From assembly GCA_000720845.1 (NCBI GenBank), contig JODU01000017.1, forward strand, positions 254,775-318,774: a stretch of 64,000 nucleotides of DNA, read 5' to 3'. This DNA is from Kitasatospora aureofaciens (GTDB lineage Bacteria; Actinomycetota; Actinomycetes; Streptomycetales; Streptomycetaceae). Shown one piece after another: positions 9,718-18,684 of this stretch. A model generated the notes under the pieces. The model made no database searches and was not told where the DNA came from. It saw nothing but the letters and a program-made list of their open reading frames with translations. Position numbers and translations under genes: made by a program. The number at the start of each line of letters is the position of its first letter. The first letter of the stretch is position 1.

Positions 9718-9930
9718 ATGAGCACCAACCCCTTCGACGACCCCGACGGCCGGTTCCTCGTCCTGGTGAACGACGAGGGCCAGCACTCGCTCTGGCCGTC
9801 CTTCGCGGCGGTGCCCGGGGGATGGACGACCGTCTTCGAGGAGAACACCCGGGACGCCTGCCTGGCGTACGTCGAGGCCAACTGGACCGACCTGCGCCCG
9901 CGTTCCCTGGCCGGGTCCGCGGACGCCTGA
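9718..9930 (+). CDS. cchK: MbtH-like NRPS accessory protein
   Basis: 70 residues, the normal MbtH length. The signature is complete: NDEGQHSLWPSF, PGGW, then CLAYVEANWTDLRP. MbtH proteins bind adenylation domains and are needed for their folding or activity, so the partner is the adjacent NRPS. It starts at ATG 9718 after GGGAGGT, only 21 nt from the iron box. It is convergent with the rhamnosidase gene (11-nt gap). Confidence 0.95.
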   Translation: MSTNPFDDPDGRFLVLVNDEGQHSLWPSFAAVPGGWTTVFEENTRDACLAYVEANWTDLRPRSLAGSADA

Positions 9931-9941
9931 GGCCGGCCGCG

Positions 9942-12900
9942 TCACGCGTCGCCGGTGAACTCCCAACTGCCGTGGCCGACCCGGAGGATGTCGAAGCCGG
10001 GCACCGACCGCAGGAACTCCGCACCGTCCGGCACGCTCGCGCGCCCGCCCGCGGACACCGGCACGTGGACCTCCGCCCGCGAGCCCACGGGCACCCGGAC
10101 CGTGAGCCGCAGCCTCCCGTCCACGGCGGACCACGCCACGGCCGCCTCCCCGCGCACGGTGCGGATCGAGGTGCGCGCCCAGTCCACACCCGTACGGGCG
10201 TCGGGTCGTACGGCGAAGGTGCGCCACCCCGCGTCGCCCGGTCTGAGCCCGGCCACGTTCTCGTACAGCCACTGGGCGACGGTGCCCTGGAAGTAGTGGT
10301 CGCGCGAGCGCGAGTCCAGCGGCCACATCTCCCACATGGTGTCGGCGCCGTTGTCGTGCCAGTAGCCCCAACTCGGGTACGTGCGCCGGGTGGCCACGGA
10401 ATGGGCGACGTCCGGGCGGCCGTGCGCGCACAGGACCCGCAGCAGCACACTCGTGCCCAGGGCTCCCGTGTTGAGGTGGTTCCCGCGCTTGCCGATGTCG
10501 GCGACCAGGCTCTCCAGGACCGTGGCCCTGGCTCCCGGCGGCACCAGTCCGAACGCCAGCGGTATCGCGTTGGACGTCTGCCGGTAGTCCGGGTCCTTGG
10601 CCGTGCGGTAGTGCCCGTCCGGACCGAGGAACGCCTCGTTGAACGCGGTCCGCAGTCCCTCGGCGGCGGCACGGTAGCGGCGGGGGACATCGTTGTCGCC
10701 GGGCAGGCCGGGGAGTGCCTCGCCCAGTTCCGCCGTGTGGAGCAGCGCCCGGTACAGATAGGCCGTGGCGGTCAGCCGGGTGTCCTCGGGCGGGTTGCCG
10801 CCGTAGCCGGGTGCCAGGTAGTCGCCGAGCGCGGTGACGGCCAGGCCGTCCCGCAGCCGGCCGAGTTCCCAGTCCAGGTAGCGGGTCAGGGTCGTCCAGT
10901 GCTCCCGGGCCGCCCGCTCGTCGCCGTACACCCGGTACAACTCGCGGACCACGAAGGGGTACACGGTCGTCCACTCGGGCGAGGGTCCGAGGTCGCCGTA
11001 GCCCCAGCCGCCGCTGGGCACGATCACCGGGAGCTGTCCGTCGCCGGTCTGGCTGTCGGCGAGGTCGCCGAGCCACTTCGACAGGAAGCGCTGCATCCCG
11101 AACGCGTACGTCATGACCGGCGTGCCGAGCTGCGCGTCGCCGGTCCAGCCGTTCTTCTCGTACATCGGCGTGTCGGTGGGGATGCCGTGCAGGTTGTTCA
11201 GGACGGTGCGGCGCATGGCTCCGTCCAGCCACTCGTAGAACGGCTCCGAGCAGGTGAACGAGCTGACCTCCTCCACCCGGGAGTGCACCAGCCGGCCCAG
11301 CACGTCCCCGGGCGCCGGACGTGCGGGCAGGCCGTGGACCTCGACGTACCGGAAGCCCTTGTACGTAAAGCTCGGCTCCCACACCTCCTCGTCCCGGCCG
11401 GCGCACACGTATTCGTCGGTCTGGAAGCGGCCCGGCACGTGCCCGGTCTCCGCGTGCACACTGCCGTCGTCCTTGAGCTTCTCGCCGTGGACGAGCCGGA
11501 CCACCGTGCCCTCGGCGGCCCCGCGCACGGTCAGCCGGGTCCAGCCAGCCATGGTGCGGCCCATATCCACGACGTACACGCCGTCGCGCAGCTCCTCGAT
11601 CGCCTTCGGGCGCGCCGTGTCGACGATCCCGATCGGGTCGTGCGGCTGCGCCCGCAGCCTGCCGCCGGGCGCCTCGCGCACACCGGCCGGCCGCCACCCG
11701 GAGTCGTCGAAGCCGGGCCCGGACCAGCCGTCGGGCGCCCGCCGCGCGTCGTAGGTCTCCCCGGCGTACAGGGAGTTGGACAGGGTCGGTCCCTCGGTGA
11801 TGCGCCACTCGGTGTCCGTGGCGACGGTGGTGCGGGTCCCGTCCGGGTGGTCGATCTCCAACTGTGCGAGCAGCCGGGGCTCGCCGTGCCAGGGGGCGCG
11901 GTGCCAGTTCCACACGTTGGGCGTGGTCATGCCGTAGAAGCCGCGCCCGAGGGCGACCCCGATGGCGTTCTCACCGCGCCTCAGCAACTCCGTCACGTCG
12001 TGGACGGCGTACAGCACCGTCTCGTCGTAGTCGGTGAAGCCGGGGTCGAGGACCTGGTCGCCGACGCGCCTTCCGTTGATCTCCGCCTCGTAGTAGGCGA
12101 GCCCGCTGATGTGCAGGCGGGCGCGCGTGACACGGCCGCGGACGGTGAAGGAGCGGCGCAGCAGAGGGGCGGGTGCCTCGGGGGCGGTGACGGAGACGTT
12201 CGCGCCCCAGGGTCCCTGGCCGTAGGGGGCCAGGACGGCGGCCGGTTCCCAGCCTCCGTCGTCGAACCCCGGGCGCTCCCAGCCCTCCCGCGGCGTGTCC
12301 GAGGTGCGCCAGCCGTCGCCGGTGCGCAGTTCGTGGGTGCGTCCGTCCTCGGTCTCGACGAGGAGACGGGCGAGGAGACCGCCCGGGTTGACACTGGCCC
12401 CGGCGCGGTTGGTGGCGAGGGCGGCGACGAGGATCTCGCCGTCGGCCGAGCGGGCCTGCTCCGTGACGTCCGCGGTGCGGCCGGTGCGCCAGCCGTCGGT
12501 CTGCCGCGGTGCGTGGAGCACCTGCTGCCCGTGGACGTAGAGGGTGAAGTCGTCGTCCGCCGTGGCGGCCACGACGGCCCGCTTCACCACGGAGCCCGCG
12601 GGCAGGGCGAGCGTGGCGCGGAACCGGCGTTCGCCCTCCGGTGCGTCCGAGGACGTCGCGCCGGGGGACCAGATCCAGGAGGCGCCCTCCAGGGACGGCG
12701 GGGCCGGCGGCTCCTCGGCGCCGATCCAGCTCGCCCGCCAGCCGTCGGCCGGGAGCGAGGTCTCCCACCAGCGGGTCTCGCTCCAGGGGGAGCGTCGTCC
12801 GGCGGCGTCCCAGACCCGGACCTGCCAGTGGTAGCGGGTACGGGGCCGCAGCACCGGACCGCCGTAGGGGACGCCGACGCTGCGGTCGGATGCGACCCTT

Positions 12901-13256
12901 CCCGAGTCCCACACCGTGTGGGTGCGCGGGCCCCGGCCGACGGAGTCCCTGGTGACCCGGACGTGATAGGCAGTCTGCCGGGCGCCGTGACCGGGAGCGG
13001 CCAGCTCCCAGGACAGCCGGGGGAGTTCGACGTCCGTGCCGAGCAGGTTCTCGGCGTACTCGACGCTGGTGCGCACGACGCGGAGTCCGGGCCCAGTCTC
13101 CGGCCGGCGGCCCGCCGTGCCGGCTCCGCCCACCGCGGCCGCGCCGCCGGTGGTCAGCGCGGTGACGCCGGCGGCGCCCGCGGTCGCCACGGTGCCGCGG
13201 AGGAAGACTCTGCGGTTCCATCCCCCGGCTGTGCCCTCGGCCGATTCGTCGGTCAT
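9942..13256 (-). CDS. Tat-exported alpha-L-rhamnosidase (GH78)
   Basis: 1104 residues. I chose ATG 13256 because it places a twin-arginine signal (NRRVFLRGTVATAG, residues about 14-45) at the N-terminus; an upstream in-frame extension would bury it. The order follows GH78: N-terminal fibronectin-like and Bac_rhamnosid_N beta domains, the (alpha/alpha)6 barrel with the acidic block YEKNGWTGDAQ (near 11130-11165) and ALGDYLAPG (near 10815), and a C-terminal beta sandwich. It releases terminal rhamnose from plant or bacterial glycans outside the cell. The LacI-like operator at 13385-13407 lies 130 nt upstream and resembles the site at the rhamnose-binding gene near 49.67 kb. Confidence 0.9.
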   Translation of the reverse strand: MTDESAEGTAGGWNRRVFLRGTVATAGAAGVTALTTGGAAAVGGAGTAGRRPETGPGLRVVRTSVEYAENLLGTDVELPRLSWELAAPGHGARQTAYHVRVTRDSVGRGPRTHTVWDSGRVASDRSVGVPYGGPVLRPRTRYHWQVRVWDAAGRRSPWSETRWWETSLPADGWRASWIGAEEPPAPPSLEGASWIWSPGATSSDAPEGERRFRATLALPAGSVVKRAVVAATADDDFTLYVHGQQVLHAPRQTDGWRTGRTADVTEQARSADGEILVAALATNRAGASVNPGGLLARLLVETEDGRTHELRTGDGWRTSDTPREGWERPGFDDGGWEPAAVLAPYGQGPWGANVSVTAPEAPAPLLRRSFTVRGRVTRARLHISGLAYYEAEINGRRVGDQVLDPGFTDYDETVLYAVHDVTELLRRGENAIGVALGRGFYGMTTPNVWNWHRAPWHGEPRLLAQLEIDHPDGTRTTVATDTEWRITEGPTLSNSLYAGETYDARRAPDGWSGPGFDDSGWRPAGVREAPGGRLRAQPHDPIGIVDTARPKAIEELRDGVYVVDMGRTMAGWTRLTVRGAAEGTVVRLVHGEKLKDDGSVHAETGHVPGRFQTDEYVCAGRDEEVWEPSFTYKGFRYVEVHGLPARPAPGDVLGRLVHSRVEEVSSFTCSEPFYEWLDGAMRRTVLNNLHGIPTDTPMYEKNGWTGDAQLGTPVMTYAFGMQRFLSKWLGDLADSQTGDGQLPVIVPSGGWGYGDLGPSPEWTTVYPFVVRELYRVYGDERAAREHWTTLTRYLDWELGRLRDGLAVTALGDYLAPGYGGNPPEDTRLTATAYLYRALLHTAELGEALPGLPGDNDVPRRYRAAAEGLRTAFNEAFLGPDGHYRTAKDPDYRQTSNAIPLAFGLVPPGARATVLESLVADIGKRGNHLNTGALGTSVLLRVLCAHGRPDVAHSVATRRTYPSWGYWHDNGADTMWEMWPLDSRSRDHYFQGTVAQWLYENVAGLRPGDAGWRTFAVRPDARTGVDWARTSIRTVRGEAAVAWSAVDGRLRLTVRVPVGSRAEVHVPVSAGGRASVPDGAEFLRSVPGFDILRVGHGSWEFTGDA

Positions 13257-13384
13257 GTGTGTCCGCCTTTGCTCGTCGTGCCGACGCAGCGGGAACGAAC
13301 CGCGCGTGTGACTCGCGTCGGCTGCCTGGACGTACGGATTGACGGGGAGTGAGGTGGAGCGGAGTGGGGGCGGTGGGGATCGCT

Positions 13385-13407
13385 GGGGTTGAAACGATTC
13401 AATCCCC
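13385..13407. promoter_or_regulatory. LacI-family operator upstream of the rhamnosidase
   Basis: The core TTGAAACGATTCAA is flanked by GGGG and TCCCC, giving a 23-bp imperfect palindrome with a central CG, the LacI-family form. It is the main recognisable element in the 344-bp gap between the rhamnosidase (start 13256) and the DinB-like gene (start 13601). No LacI gene is adjacent. Confidence 0.65.
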
Positions 13408-13600
13408 GTCCTCACGATCCTACGCACGCGCTGCGGGCCGCATCAAGGGATGCGACAACGGCGGTACCGCGCCGCGGTGGTCGCCGTCCCGCCGTGCGGA
13501 AGGAATTCGGTCGCGCCCGCGGGCCGCGAGTCGTTAGCCTCGGCCTCCGCCGGAACGCCGCGTGGCGCGGGCGCACCGTGGACCGTGAAAGGGGCCGGGC

Positions 13601-14323
13601 ATGGAGATCGAGGGCGCGCGGACGGACCGGTTGGGCGTGCTGCTCGACCAGTTCGACAAGGCCAGGGAGATGGCCCAGGTGCGACTGGCGGGGTTGAGTG
13701 ACGAGGAGTACCTGTGGGAGCCCGCGGCCGGCTGCTGGTCGATCCGGCGCCGGGGCGAGGCGGTGACGCCCAGGGCGTACGGGCCCGGTGAGTGGGTGCT
13801 CGACAAGGGTGCCCCCGACATCCCGGCGAACGAGTACGCGGAGGTGGCCCGGCAGGCCGCGAGCGGCATGACGGTCACCAAGATCGCCGACGACTGGAGC
13901 GTGAGCGTCGAGCGCGTCGAGCAGGTCCTCGCCCACACCGGCACGCCGGAGCCCGACGCGACGCCGATCACCACCATCGCCTGGCGGCTCGCGCACCTGC
14001 ACTCCTGCTTCGCGGGTCAGTGGGAGTGGACCTTCGGCGAACGGCGCCGGGATCCGCGGCTGCTGGTCGACTTCACCCCCTCCGCCGCCCTGGAACTCGA
14101 ACGGTTCTGGGCGGTGATCGACCGCTGGCGAGAGGACGTCGGGGGCGTCACCGACGAGCAGCTCGACACCGTCGGCTTCTCCCAGTACCCGTACGGCTCC
14201 GACCCGGACGACCCCTACATCGGCGTCGTGGCCGGGGCCGGCCTCGAGTTCATCCACCACATGGCCGAGATCGCCCTCCTGCGCGACCTGTGGCGGGCCA
14301 CCCGCTCCGGCAGCGCCGGGTAG
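13601..14323 (+). CDS. DinB-like (DUF664/DinB_2) protein
   Basis: 240 residues with the four-helix DinB/YfiT fold pattern: LLDQFDKAREMAQVRLAGLSDEEYLWEPAAGCWSIR at the start (helix 1 and the typical W), the helix with WRLAHLHSCF in the middle, and EFIHHMAEIALLRDLW at the end. These His residues match the metal-binding His positions of the superfamily. Family members are metal-dependent and often thiol-linked transferases or of unknown function. An insertion of about 60 residues (roughly 50-110) separates helices 1 and 2. Start ATG 13601 follows GTGAAAGGGG. No operon partner; MarR gene is convergent. Confidence 0.72.
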   Translation: MEIEGARTDRLGVLLDQFDKAREMAQVRLAGLSDEEYLWEPAAGCWSIRRRGEAVTPRAYGPGEWVLDKGAPDIPANEYAEVARQAASGMTVTKIADDWSVSVERVEQVLAHTGTPEPDATPITTIAWRLAHLHSCFAGQWEWTFGERRRDPRLLVDFTPSAALELERFWAVIDRWREDVGGVTDEQLDTVGFSQYPYGSDPDDPYIGVVAGAGLEFIHHMAEIALLRDLWRATRSGSAG

Positions 14324-14426
14324 GGGACCAGGCCGGGCGATCGCCGGGCTCGGCACCTGCTGGAGCAACACCCGGAGCAGGCGGACGCGATGGTCCGCCG
14401 GGCCGTGCGCCGCGCGAGCCGAGCGC

Positions 14427-14933
14427 TCACTCCTGCGCGTCGAACCGGGCCAGACGCGCCGTCACGTCGTCGGCGAGACGGGTGAGGAGGCGGGTGAGGT
14501 CCTCACGGTCCTGCCGCGGCCAGTCGGCGAGCGCCTCGGCGAACCAGCCGAGCAGCGATGTCACATACCGGTTGGCGGCCTCGGTGCCAGCCCCGGTCGG
14601 TTCGATGAGGCTCGCGCGGCGGTCGTGGGGGTCGGCGACCCGGCGTACCAGACCGCGTTTCTCCAGTGCCTGGACCTGGCGGGTGACGTGCGGGCCCACG
14701 ACCTGCATCCGGTCGGCGATCTCGCCGATCCGCAGCGGCTGGTCGGCCGTACGGAGGGTCACCAGCACGCCCATGGCGGGACGGTCGAGGGCGAGCCCGG
14801 CCGCCTCGGCGGCGCGCTCCGTGAGCCGGCCCTTGGTGAAGGCCGCGCTGAGCTGGGTGAGCCGCGGCAGCACGTCGAGCAGCCCGGAGTGCGGGTCGTC
14901 CGGCTCGGCGGGTCCGGGGGGTTCGTGGGTCAT
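14427..14933 (-). CDS. MarR-family regulator
   Basis: 168 residues with a winged helix: LRIGEIADRMQVVGPHVTRQVQALEKRGLVRR followed by the wing DPHDRRASLIEPT. It is divergent from the FAD monooxygenase at 15105, with two palindromes of the same half-site (ACCT/AGGT) in the gap. I infer autorepression and control of the monooxygenase, relieved by an aromatic ligand as usual for the family. Confidence 0.88.
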   Translation of the reverse strand: MTHEPPGPAEPDDPHSGLLDVLPRLTQLSAAFTKGRLTERAAEAAGLALDRPAMGVLVTLRTADQPLRIGEIADRMQVVGPHVTRQVQALEKRGLVRRVADPHDRRASLIEPTGAGTEAANRYVTSLLGWFAEALADWPRQDREDLTRLLTRLADDVTARLARFDAQE

Positions 14934-14948
14934 GAGGTCTCCATTTGC

Positions 14949-14965
14949 ATACCTGACTTAGGTAT
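14949..14965. promoter_or_regulatory. MarR operator, proximal to the regulator
   Basis: ATACCT-GACTT-AGGTAT, a perfect 6-bp inverted repeat with a 5-bp spacer, 16 nt upstream of the MarR start. Its half-site recurs at 15022. Confidence 0.65.
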
Positions 14966-15021
14966 CTATATCGTGGGGAGCGGCCGGTGCCTGGGAGGGT
15001 GCCGTATGGCCTCCATAAAGA

Positions 15022-15032
15022 TACCTAAGGTA
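15022..15032. promoter_or_regulatory. MarR operator, proximal to the monooxygenase
   Basis: TACCTAAGGTA, an 11-bp palindrome sharing the TACCT/AGGTA half-sites of the element at 14949, 73 nt upstream of the monooxygenase start. Confidence 0.6.
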
Positions 15033-15104
15033 CGTATGTTTGCCGTCGATGCGACACGTGCCTCCGTCTTCCCGGGGTCCGCCCCGGTGGAAGGGTGAGA
15101 AGTC

Positions 15105-16328
15105 ATGACCCACACGTCCCGTCCCGCTCGCCGCGTACTGATCTCCGGAGCAAGTATCGCGGGCCCCGCGCTCGCGCACTGGCTCGACCGGTACGGCTTC
15201 GAGGTGACCGTCGTCGAGAAGGCTGCCGCCGTCCGCGGGGGCGGCTACGCGATCGACGTGCGCGGCACGGCACGCGAGGCCGTGGACCGCATGGGCCTGC
15301 TGCCGGCGCTGACCAAGGCGCACGTCGACAGCCAGCGGATCACCTTCGTGGACGCCGCGGGGGAGAGGGTCGGCTCGCTGCAGCCCGAGCAGCTGACCGG
15401 GGGAGAGGCCGGGGTGGATCTCGAAGTCCGGCGCGGTGATCTGGCCGACGCTCTCTACACCCCGCTGCGGGGCCGGGTCGAGTTCCTCTTCGACGACTCG
15501 ATCGCGACACTCGACGACACCGGGGACGCCGTGCACGTCGTCTTCGACAGCGGCGCGCGCCGCACCTTCGACCTGGTGGTCGGCGCGGACGGGCTGCACT
15601 CGAACACGCGCAGGCTGGTCTTCGGCCCTGAGGAGCCGTTCCACCGCTACCTCGGGCACGTCTTCGCGGGCTTCACCCTGCCGAACGAGTTCGGGCTCGC
15701 CCACGAGGCCGTGATCTGGAACGAGCCGGGCCGCAGCGCCGTCCTCTACGCCCACGAGCCCTCCGAACGGGTGCACGGCTTCCTCACCTTCACCCGCGAC
15801 ACCCCGCCCTTCGATGCCTTCCGTGACCCCCGGGCCCAGCGCGACCTGGTGGCGGCATGCTTCCCCGAGCGGGTCTGGCACCTGCCGCGCCTGGTCGAGG
15901 CCATGCGGGAGGCCGACGACCTGTTCTTCGACATCGTGAGCCAGATCCACATGCGTACGTGGTCCCACGGGCGTGTCGTCCTCGCGGGCGACGCCGCGCA
16001 CGCCACGTCGTTCATCTCCGGCCAGGGATCGAGCGTCGCGCTCGTCGGTGCGTACGTCCTGGCCGGCGAACTGGCCACGCACGCGGACCACGCCGACGCC
16101 TTCGCCGCCTACGAGCGCCGGATGCGTCCCTTCGCGGAGCGCAACCAGGCGCTCGCCACCAGCGGCGGCTCGGCGGTGACCCCCACGACGCGGCAGGAGA
16201 TCGAGGCCCGCAACGCCCTGCTGCGCGACCCGGAGGCGGCGGCGAGGGCGATGGTCACCGCGAGCGCGCAGGAGGGGCGCGCGGTCCACTCGTCCCTGGA
16301 ACTGCCCGACTACCCGTCGGCCGTCTGA
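15105..16328 (+). CDS. FAD-dependent monooxygenase (aromatic hydroxylase type)
   Basis: 407 residues. The N-terminal Rossmann motif reads ISGASIAGPALAHWLDRYGFEVTVVEK (residues about 11-38), a variant of GxGxxG. The DLVVGADGLHSNTR motif is near residue 160 and the GRVVLAGDAAHATSFISGQGSSVALVGAYVLA flavin motif near residue 290. This is the PHBH/TetX-like class that hydroxylates small aromatic substrates with NAD(P)H and oxygen. Divergent MarR and two operators suggest induction by its substrate. The 3' end overlaps the convergent TetR gene by 19 nt. Confidence 0.88.
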   Translation: MTHTSRPARRVLISGASIAGPALAHWLDRYGFEVTVVEKAAAVRGGGYAIDVRGTAREAVDRMGLLPALTKAHVDSQRITFVDAAGERVGSLQPEQLTGGEAGVDLEVRRGDLADALYTPLRGRVEFLFDDSIATLDDTGDAVHVVFDSGARRTFDLVVGADGLHSNTRRLVFGPEEPFHRYLGHVFAGFTLPNEFGLAHEAVIWNEPGRSAVLYAHEPSERVHGFLTFTRDTPPFDAFRDPRAQRDLVAACFPERVWHLPRLVEAMREADDLFFDIVSQIHMRTWSHGRVVLAGDAAHATSFISGQGSSVALVGAYVLAGELATHADHADAFAAYERRMRPFAERNQALATSGGSAVTPTTRQEIEARNALLRDPEAAARAMVTASAQEGRAVHSSLELPDYPSAV

Positions 16329-16933
16329 GCGGACGCGGGCCCGTCCGTCGGGCCCGCCTGCGCTCGCCAGCCGTGCAGGAGCAGATCGAAGACCGTCTCC
16401 ACGGTCGCACGGGGATCGCGCCGTCCCGTGGTCAGGGCGGGGACCTCCAGGACGAACCGGGCCAGCGCCGCGCACGCCGGGTCATCCGGCTCCCGGCCGA
16501 GTTCCTCCGCGATCACGGCGCTCAGTGTGTCGGCGTGTCGCATCCACATGCGCTCCCCGTACTCGCGGAGCGCGGGCGTGTCGCTGACCAGAGCGGTGAA
16601 GCCCGCCCGGCGCGGATCGGTCGCGATCGGCACCCAGGAATCCAGGGCGTGCGCGCGGAGGGCCTCGACCACGCCCTGGCCGGCGGGTCGCTCGCGGACG
16701 GCGGCGGCCAGCGCGGCGTCGACGTCCTGCTCGCGGTCGAAGACCAGCGCCTCCTTGCTCGGGAAGTGGGCGAAGAGAGTCGTCGTCGAGACGTCGGCCC
16801 GCTCGGCGACGTCGCGGACGCTGACCCGGTCGAACCCGTGCTCCAGGAAGAGCTCGAGGGCGGCGTCGGCGATGGCCTGCCTGGTCGCGGCCTTCTTGCG
16901 CTCGCGACGGCCTGGGGTCGGGGAGTCGGGCAT
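16310..16933 (-). CDS. TetR-family regulator
   Basis: 207 residues. N-terminal TetR helix-turn-helix: RQAIADAALELFLEHGFDRVSVRDVAERADVSTTTLFAHFPSKEALV (residues about 18-65); the rest is a variable ligand-binding region. It is divergent from the FAD monooxygenase at 17082, and a nested palindrome (16981-17037) lies in the gap, so local autoregulation and control of that gene are likely. It is convergent with the previous monooxygenase, whose end it overlaps. Confidence 0.9.
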   Translation of the reverse strand: MPDSPTPGRRERKKAATRQAIADAALELFLEHGFDRVSVRDVAERADVSTTTLFAHFPSKEALVFDREQDVDAALAAAVRERPAGQGVVEALRAHALDSWVPIATDPRRAGFTALVSDTPALREYGERMWMRHADTLSAVIAEELGREPDDPACAALARFVLEVPALTTGRRDPRATVETVFDLLLHGWRAQAGPTDGPASAQTADG

Positions 16934-16980
16934 GGCGCCACTCTAGCGCACGACTGGAACGAGACAGAAAGCGGCCTCAA

Positions 16981-17037
16981 GCAGAAATCTGAGCGATTGA
17001 GAAACTGAAACAGTTGCACTTTCTCACTCGTTTCTGC
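16981..17037. promoter_or_regulatory. Nested TetR operator
   Basis: Three concentric inverted repeats: outer GCAGAAA (16981-16987) with TTTCTGC (17031-17037), middle TGAGAAA (16998-17004) with TTTCTCA (17020-17026), inner AACTG/CAGTT (17003-17015). The region is AT-richer than its surroundings and ends 44 nt before the monooxygenase start. Confidence 0.65.
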
Positions 17038-17081
17038 TTTGGTGGTTTCCACGGGGGACCCACCAACAGAAGGAAGCCACC

Positions 17082-18248
17082 ATGAACGCTCCGACGCCCT
17101 CGGGTGCGCGGATCAGCATCATCGGCGCGGGCCCGGGCGGGCTCACCTGCGCCCGTGTCCTGCGGCAGCACGGCATCGCGGCGACGGTGTACGACCGCGA
17201 CCCGGACGCCGCCTCCCGGGACCAGGGAGGATCGCTCGACCTGCACGAGGAGGACGGCCAGCTCGCGCTCCGCGAAGCGGGTCTGCTGAAGGAGTTCTTC
17301 GCGCTCGCCAGGTTCGAGAGCCAGGAGGAGCGCCGCTTCGACAGCGGGGGGCGCCTCCTCGGCCACCGGCTGCCGGAGGAGGGCGAGACGGCCCGCCCGG
17401 AGATCGACCGGGGCCAGCTCCGGGACCTCCTGCTGCGCTCGCTCTATGCCGGGACGGTGCGGTGGGGGCACGCCCTGGAATCGGTGGGAGGGCCGGCCGG
17501 CGGGCCGCGGACCCTGACGTTCGCCGACGGCAGCACCGTGGAGACGGACCTCGTGATCGGAGCGGACGGCGCCTTCTCGCGCGTCCGCGCTGCGTTGTCC
17601 GACGCCGTACCGCGCTACACCGGCGTCGGCTTCCTCGAAGCGTGGTTCGACGACATGGAGTCCGCGCACCCGGAGCTGGCTGAGCTGGTCGGCCAGGGCA
17701 GCGCGCACGTGGCCGACGGCGAGCGAGGTCTCTTCGCGCAGCGCAACAGCGGTGGACACATGCGCGTCTACCTCATGCGCAGGGTCGCCCTGGACTGGAT
17801 GGCGGCGAGCGGGCTGCGTCCGCAGGACACCGACGGCATCCGCGCACGGCTCCTCACCGAGTACGCGGGCTGGTCACCGCGGATACTCCGCCTGATCACC
17901 GAGAACGACGGCCCCTACGTCGACCGCCCGCTCTTCGCCCTGCCGGTGCCGCACACCTGGCGGCACACGCCCGGCGTGACGCTCCTGGGAGACGCCGCCC
18001 ACCTGATGCCCCCGCTCGGCGTCGGCGTCAACCTCGCCATGCTCGACGGCGCGGAACTCGCGCTCGCCCTCGCCGGCTCCGCCACCGTCGACGACGCCGT
18101 ACGCACCTACGAGAAGACGATGCTCCCGCGCTCGGCCGAGATCGCCGGGATGCTGGAGGGCGGGGCGGGATTCCTGCTGGAGGAGCCGGACGCCGAGGAC
18201 CTCGCCCGGTTCGGTGGGCCCGGAGCGGGCCACGGGCCGGGGGCGTGA
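17082..18248 (+). CDS. TetX-like FAD-dependent monooxygenase
   Basis: 388 residues. ISIIGAGPGGLTCARVLRQHGI is a classic GxGxxG FAD motif (residues about 11-32). The blocks GGSLDLHEEDGQLALREAGL and PEIDRGQLRDLLLRSL are the diagnostic blocks of the TetX subgroup, and LLGDAAHLMPPLGVGVNLAMLDGAELALAL is the C-terminal flavin motif. TetX relatives hydroxylate and inactivate tetracyclines, but many chromosomal homologues have other or unknown substrates, so resistance is not claimed. Start ATG 17082 has an upstream GAAGGAAG. It is probably controlled by the divergent TetR through the nested operator. Confidence 0.87.
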   Translation: MNAPTPSGARISIIGAGPGGLTCARVLRQHGIAATVYDRDPDAASRDQGGSLDLHEEDGQLALREAGLLKEFFALARFESQEERRFDSGGRLLGHRLPEEGETARPEIDRGQLRDLLLRSLYAGTVRWGHALESVGGPAGGPRTLTFADGSTVETDLVIGADGAFSRVRAALSDAVPRYTGVGFLEAWFDDMESAHPELAELVGQGSAHVADGERGLFAQRNSGGHMRVYLMRRVALDWMAASGLRPQDTDGIRARLLTEYAGWSPRILRLITENDGPYVDRPLFALPVPHTWRHTPGVTLLGDAAHLMPPLGVGVNLAMLDGAELALALAGSATVDDAVRTYEKTMLPRSAEIAGMLEGGAGFLLEEPDAEDLARFGGPGAGHGPGA

Positions 18249-18276
18249 CGCGTGCCCGGCCGGTAGCGTCGCGCCC

Positions 18277-18684
18277 ATGGATGCGCTCCTGCCGTTCGTG
18301 CTCCTCGCCGGTGGCCTCGCCGCGGTCCTCGGCTCCTTCACCTGGCTGGCGTCCCGCGTGCGCCGCCGGGGCGCGGCGGGCGGGGCGGTGGGCGCGGCGC
18401 TGGCCTCGTACGAGGAGGCCTTCCGCGCCACGGCGTACGAGTCCCACGTCGAGATCCGGGCCCAGGCGGAACGCAGGTCCCCGCTCCTGTCGCCCGACGA
18501 CGACTGGCGGCGGGCTCCCGCCGCGGTGGACCGCGCCGGTGCGGAGGCCGGCCGGCCGGCTCGCCGCGGCCCGCACCGGCAGCGGCGCCGCGCGGGCCGG
18601 TGGTTCGGCCGTCGGCGCGGCCCCCTCGCGACCGGGCGCGCCGGCGGGCACGAGGGGGCGGACGGGCCGGGCTCGGCCCGCTAG
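18277..18684 (+). CDS. Small membrane-anchored protein of unknown function
   Basis: 135 residues. One N-terminal hydrophobic segment (LLPFVLLAGGLAAVLGSFTWLA, about residues 4-25) is followed by RVRRR, so the remaining very basic, low-complexity Arg/Gly/Pro-rich tail is probably cytoplasmic. I recognise no domain. ATG 18277 is preferred; ATG-containing upstream codons would only add the GC-rich spacer. Its stop TAG and the stop of the convergent chitinase share the palindrome CTAG at 18681-18684. Confidence 0.6.
   Translation: MDALLPFVLLAGGLAAVLGSFTWLASRVRRRGAAGGAVGAALASYEEAFRATAYESHVEIRAQAERRSPLLSPDDDWRRAPAAVDRAGAEAGRPARRGPHRQRRRAGRWFGRRRGPLATGRAGGHEGADGPGSAR

Noticed and set aside
15105..18248. 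Assigning tetracycline resistance to the two FAD monooxygenases
   Set aside because: The second has TetX-like blocks, but chromosomal homologues vary widely in substrate and no evidence here distinguishes them.
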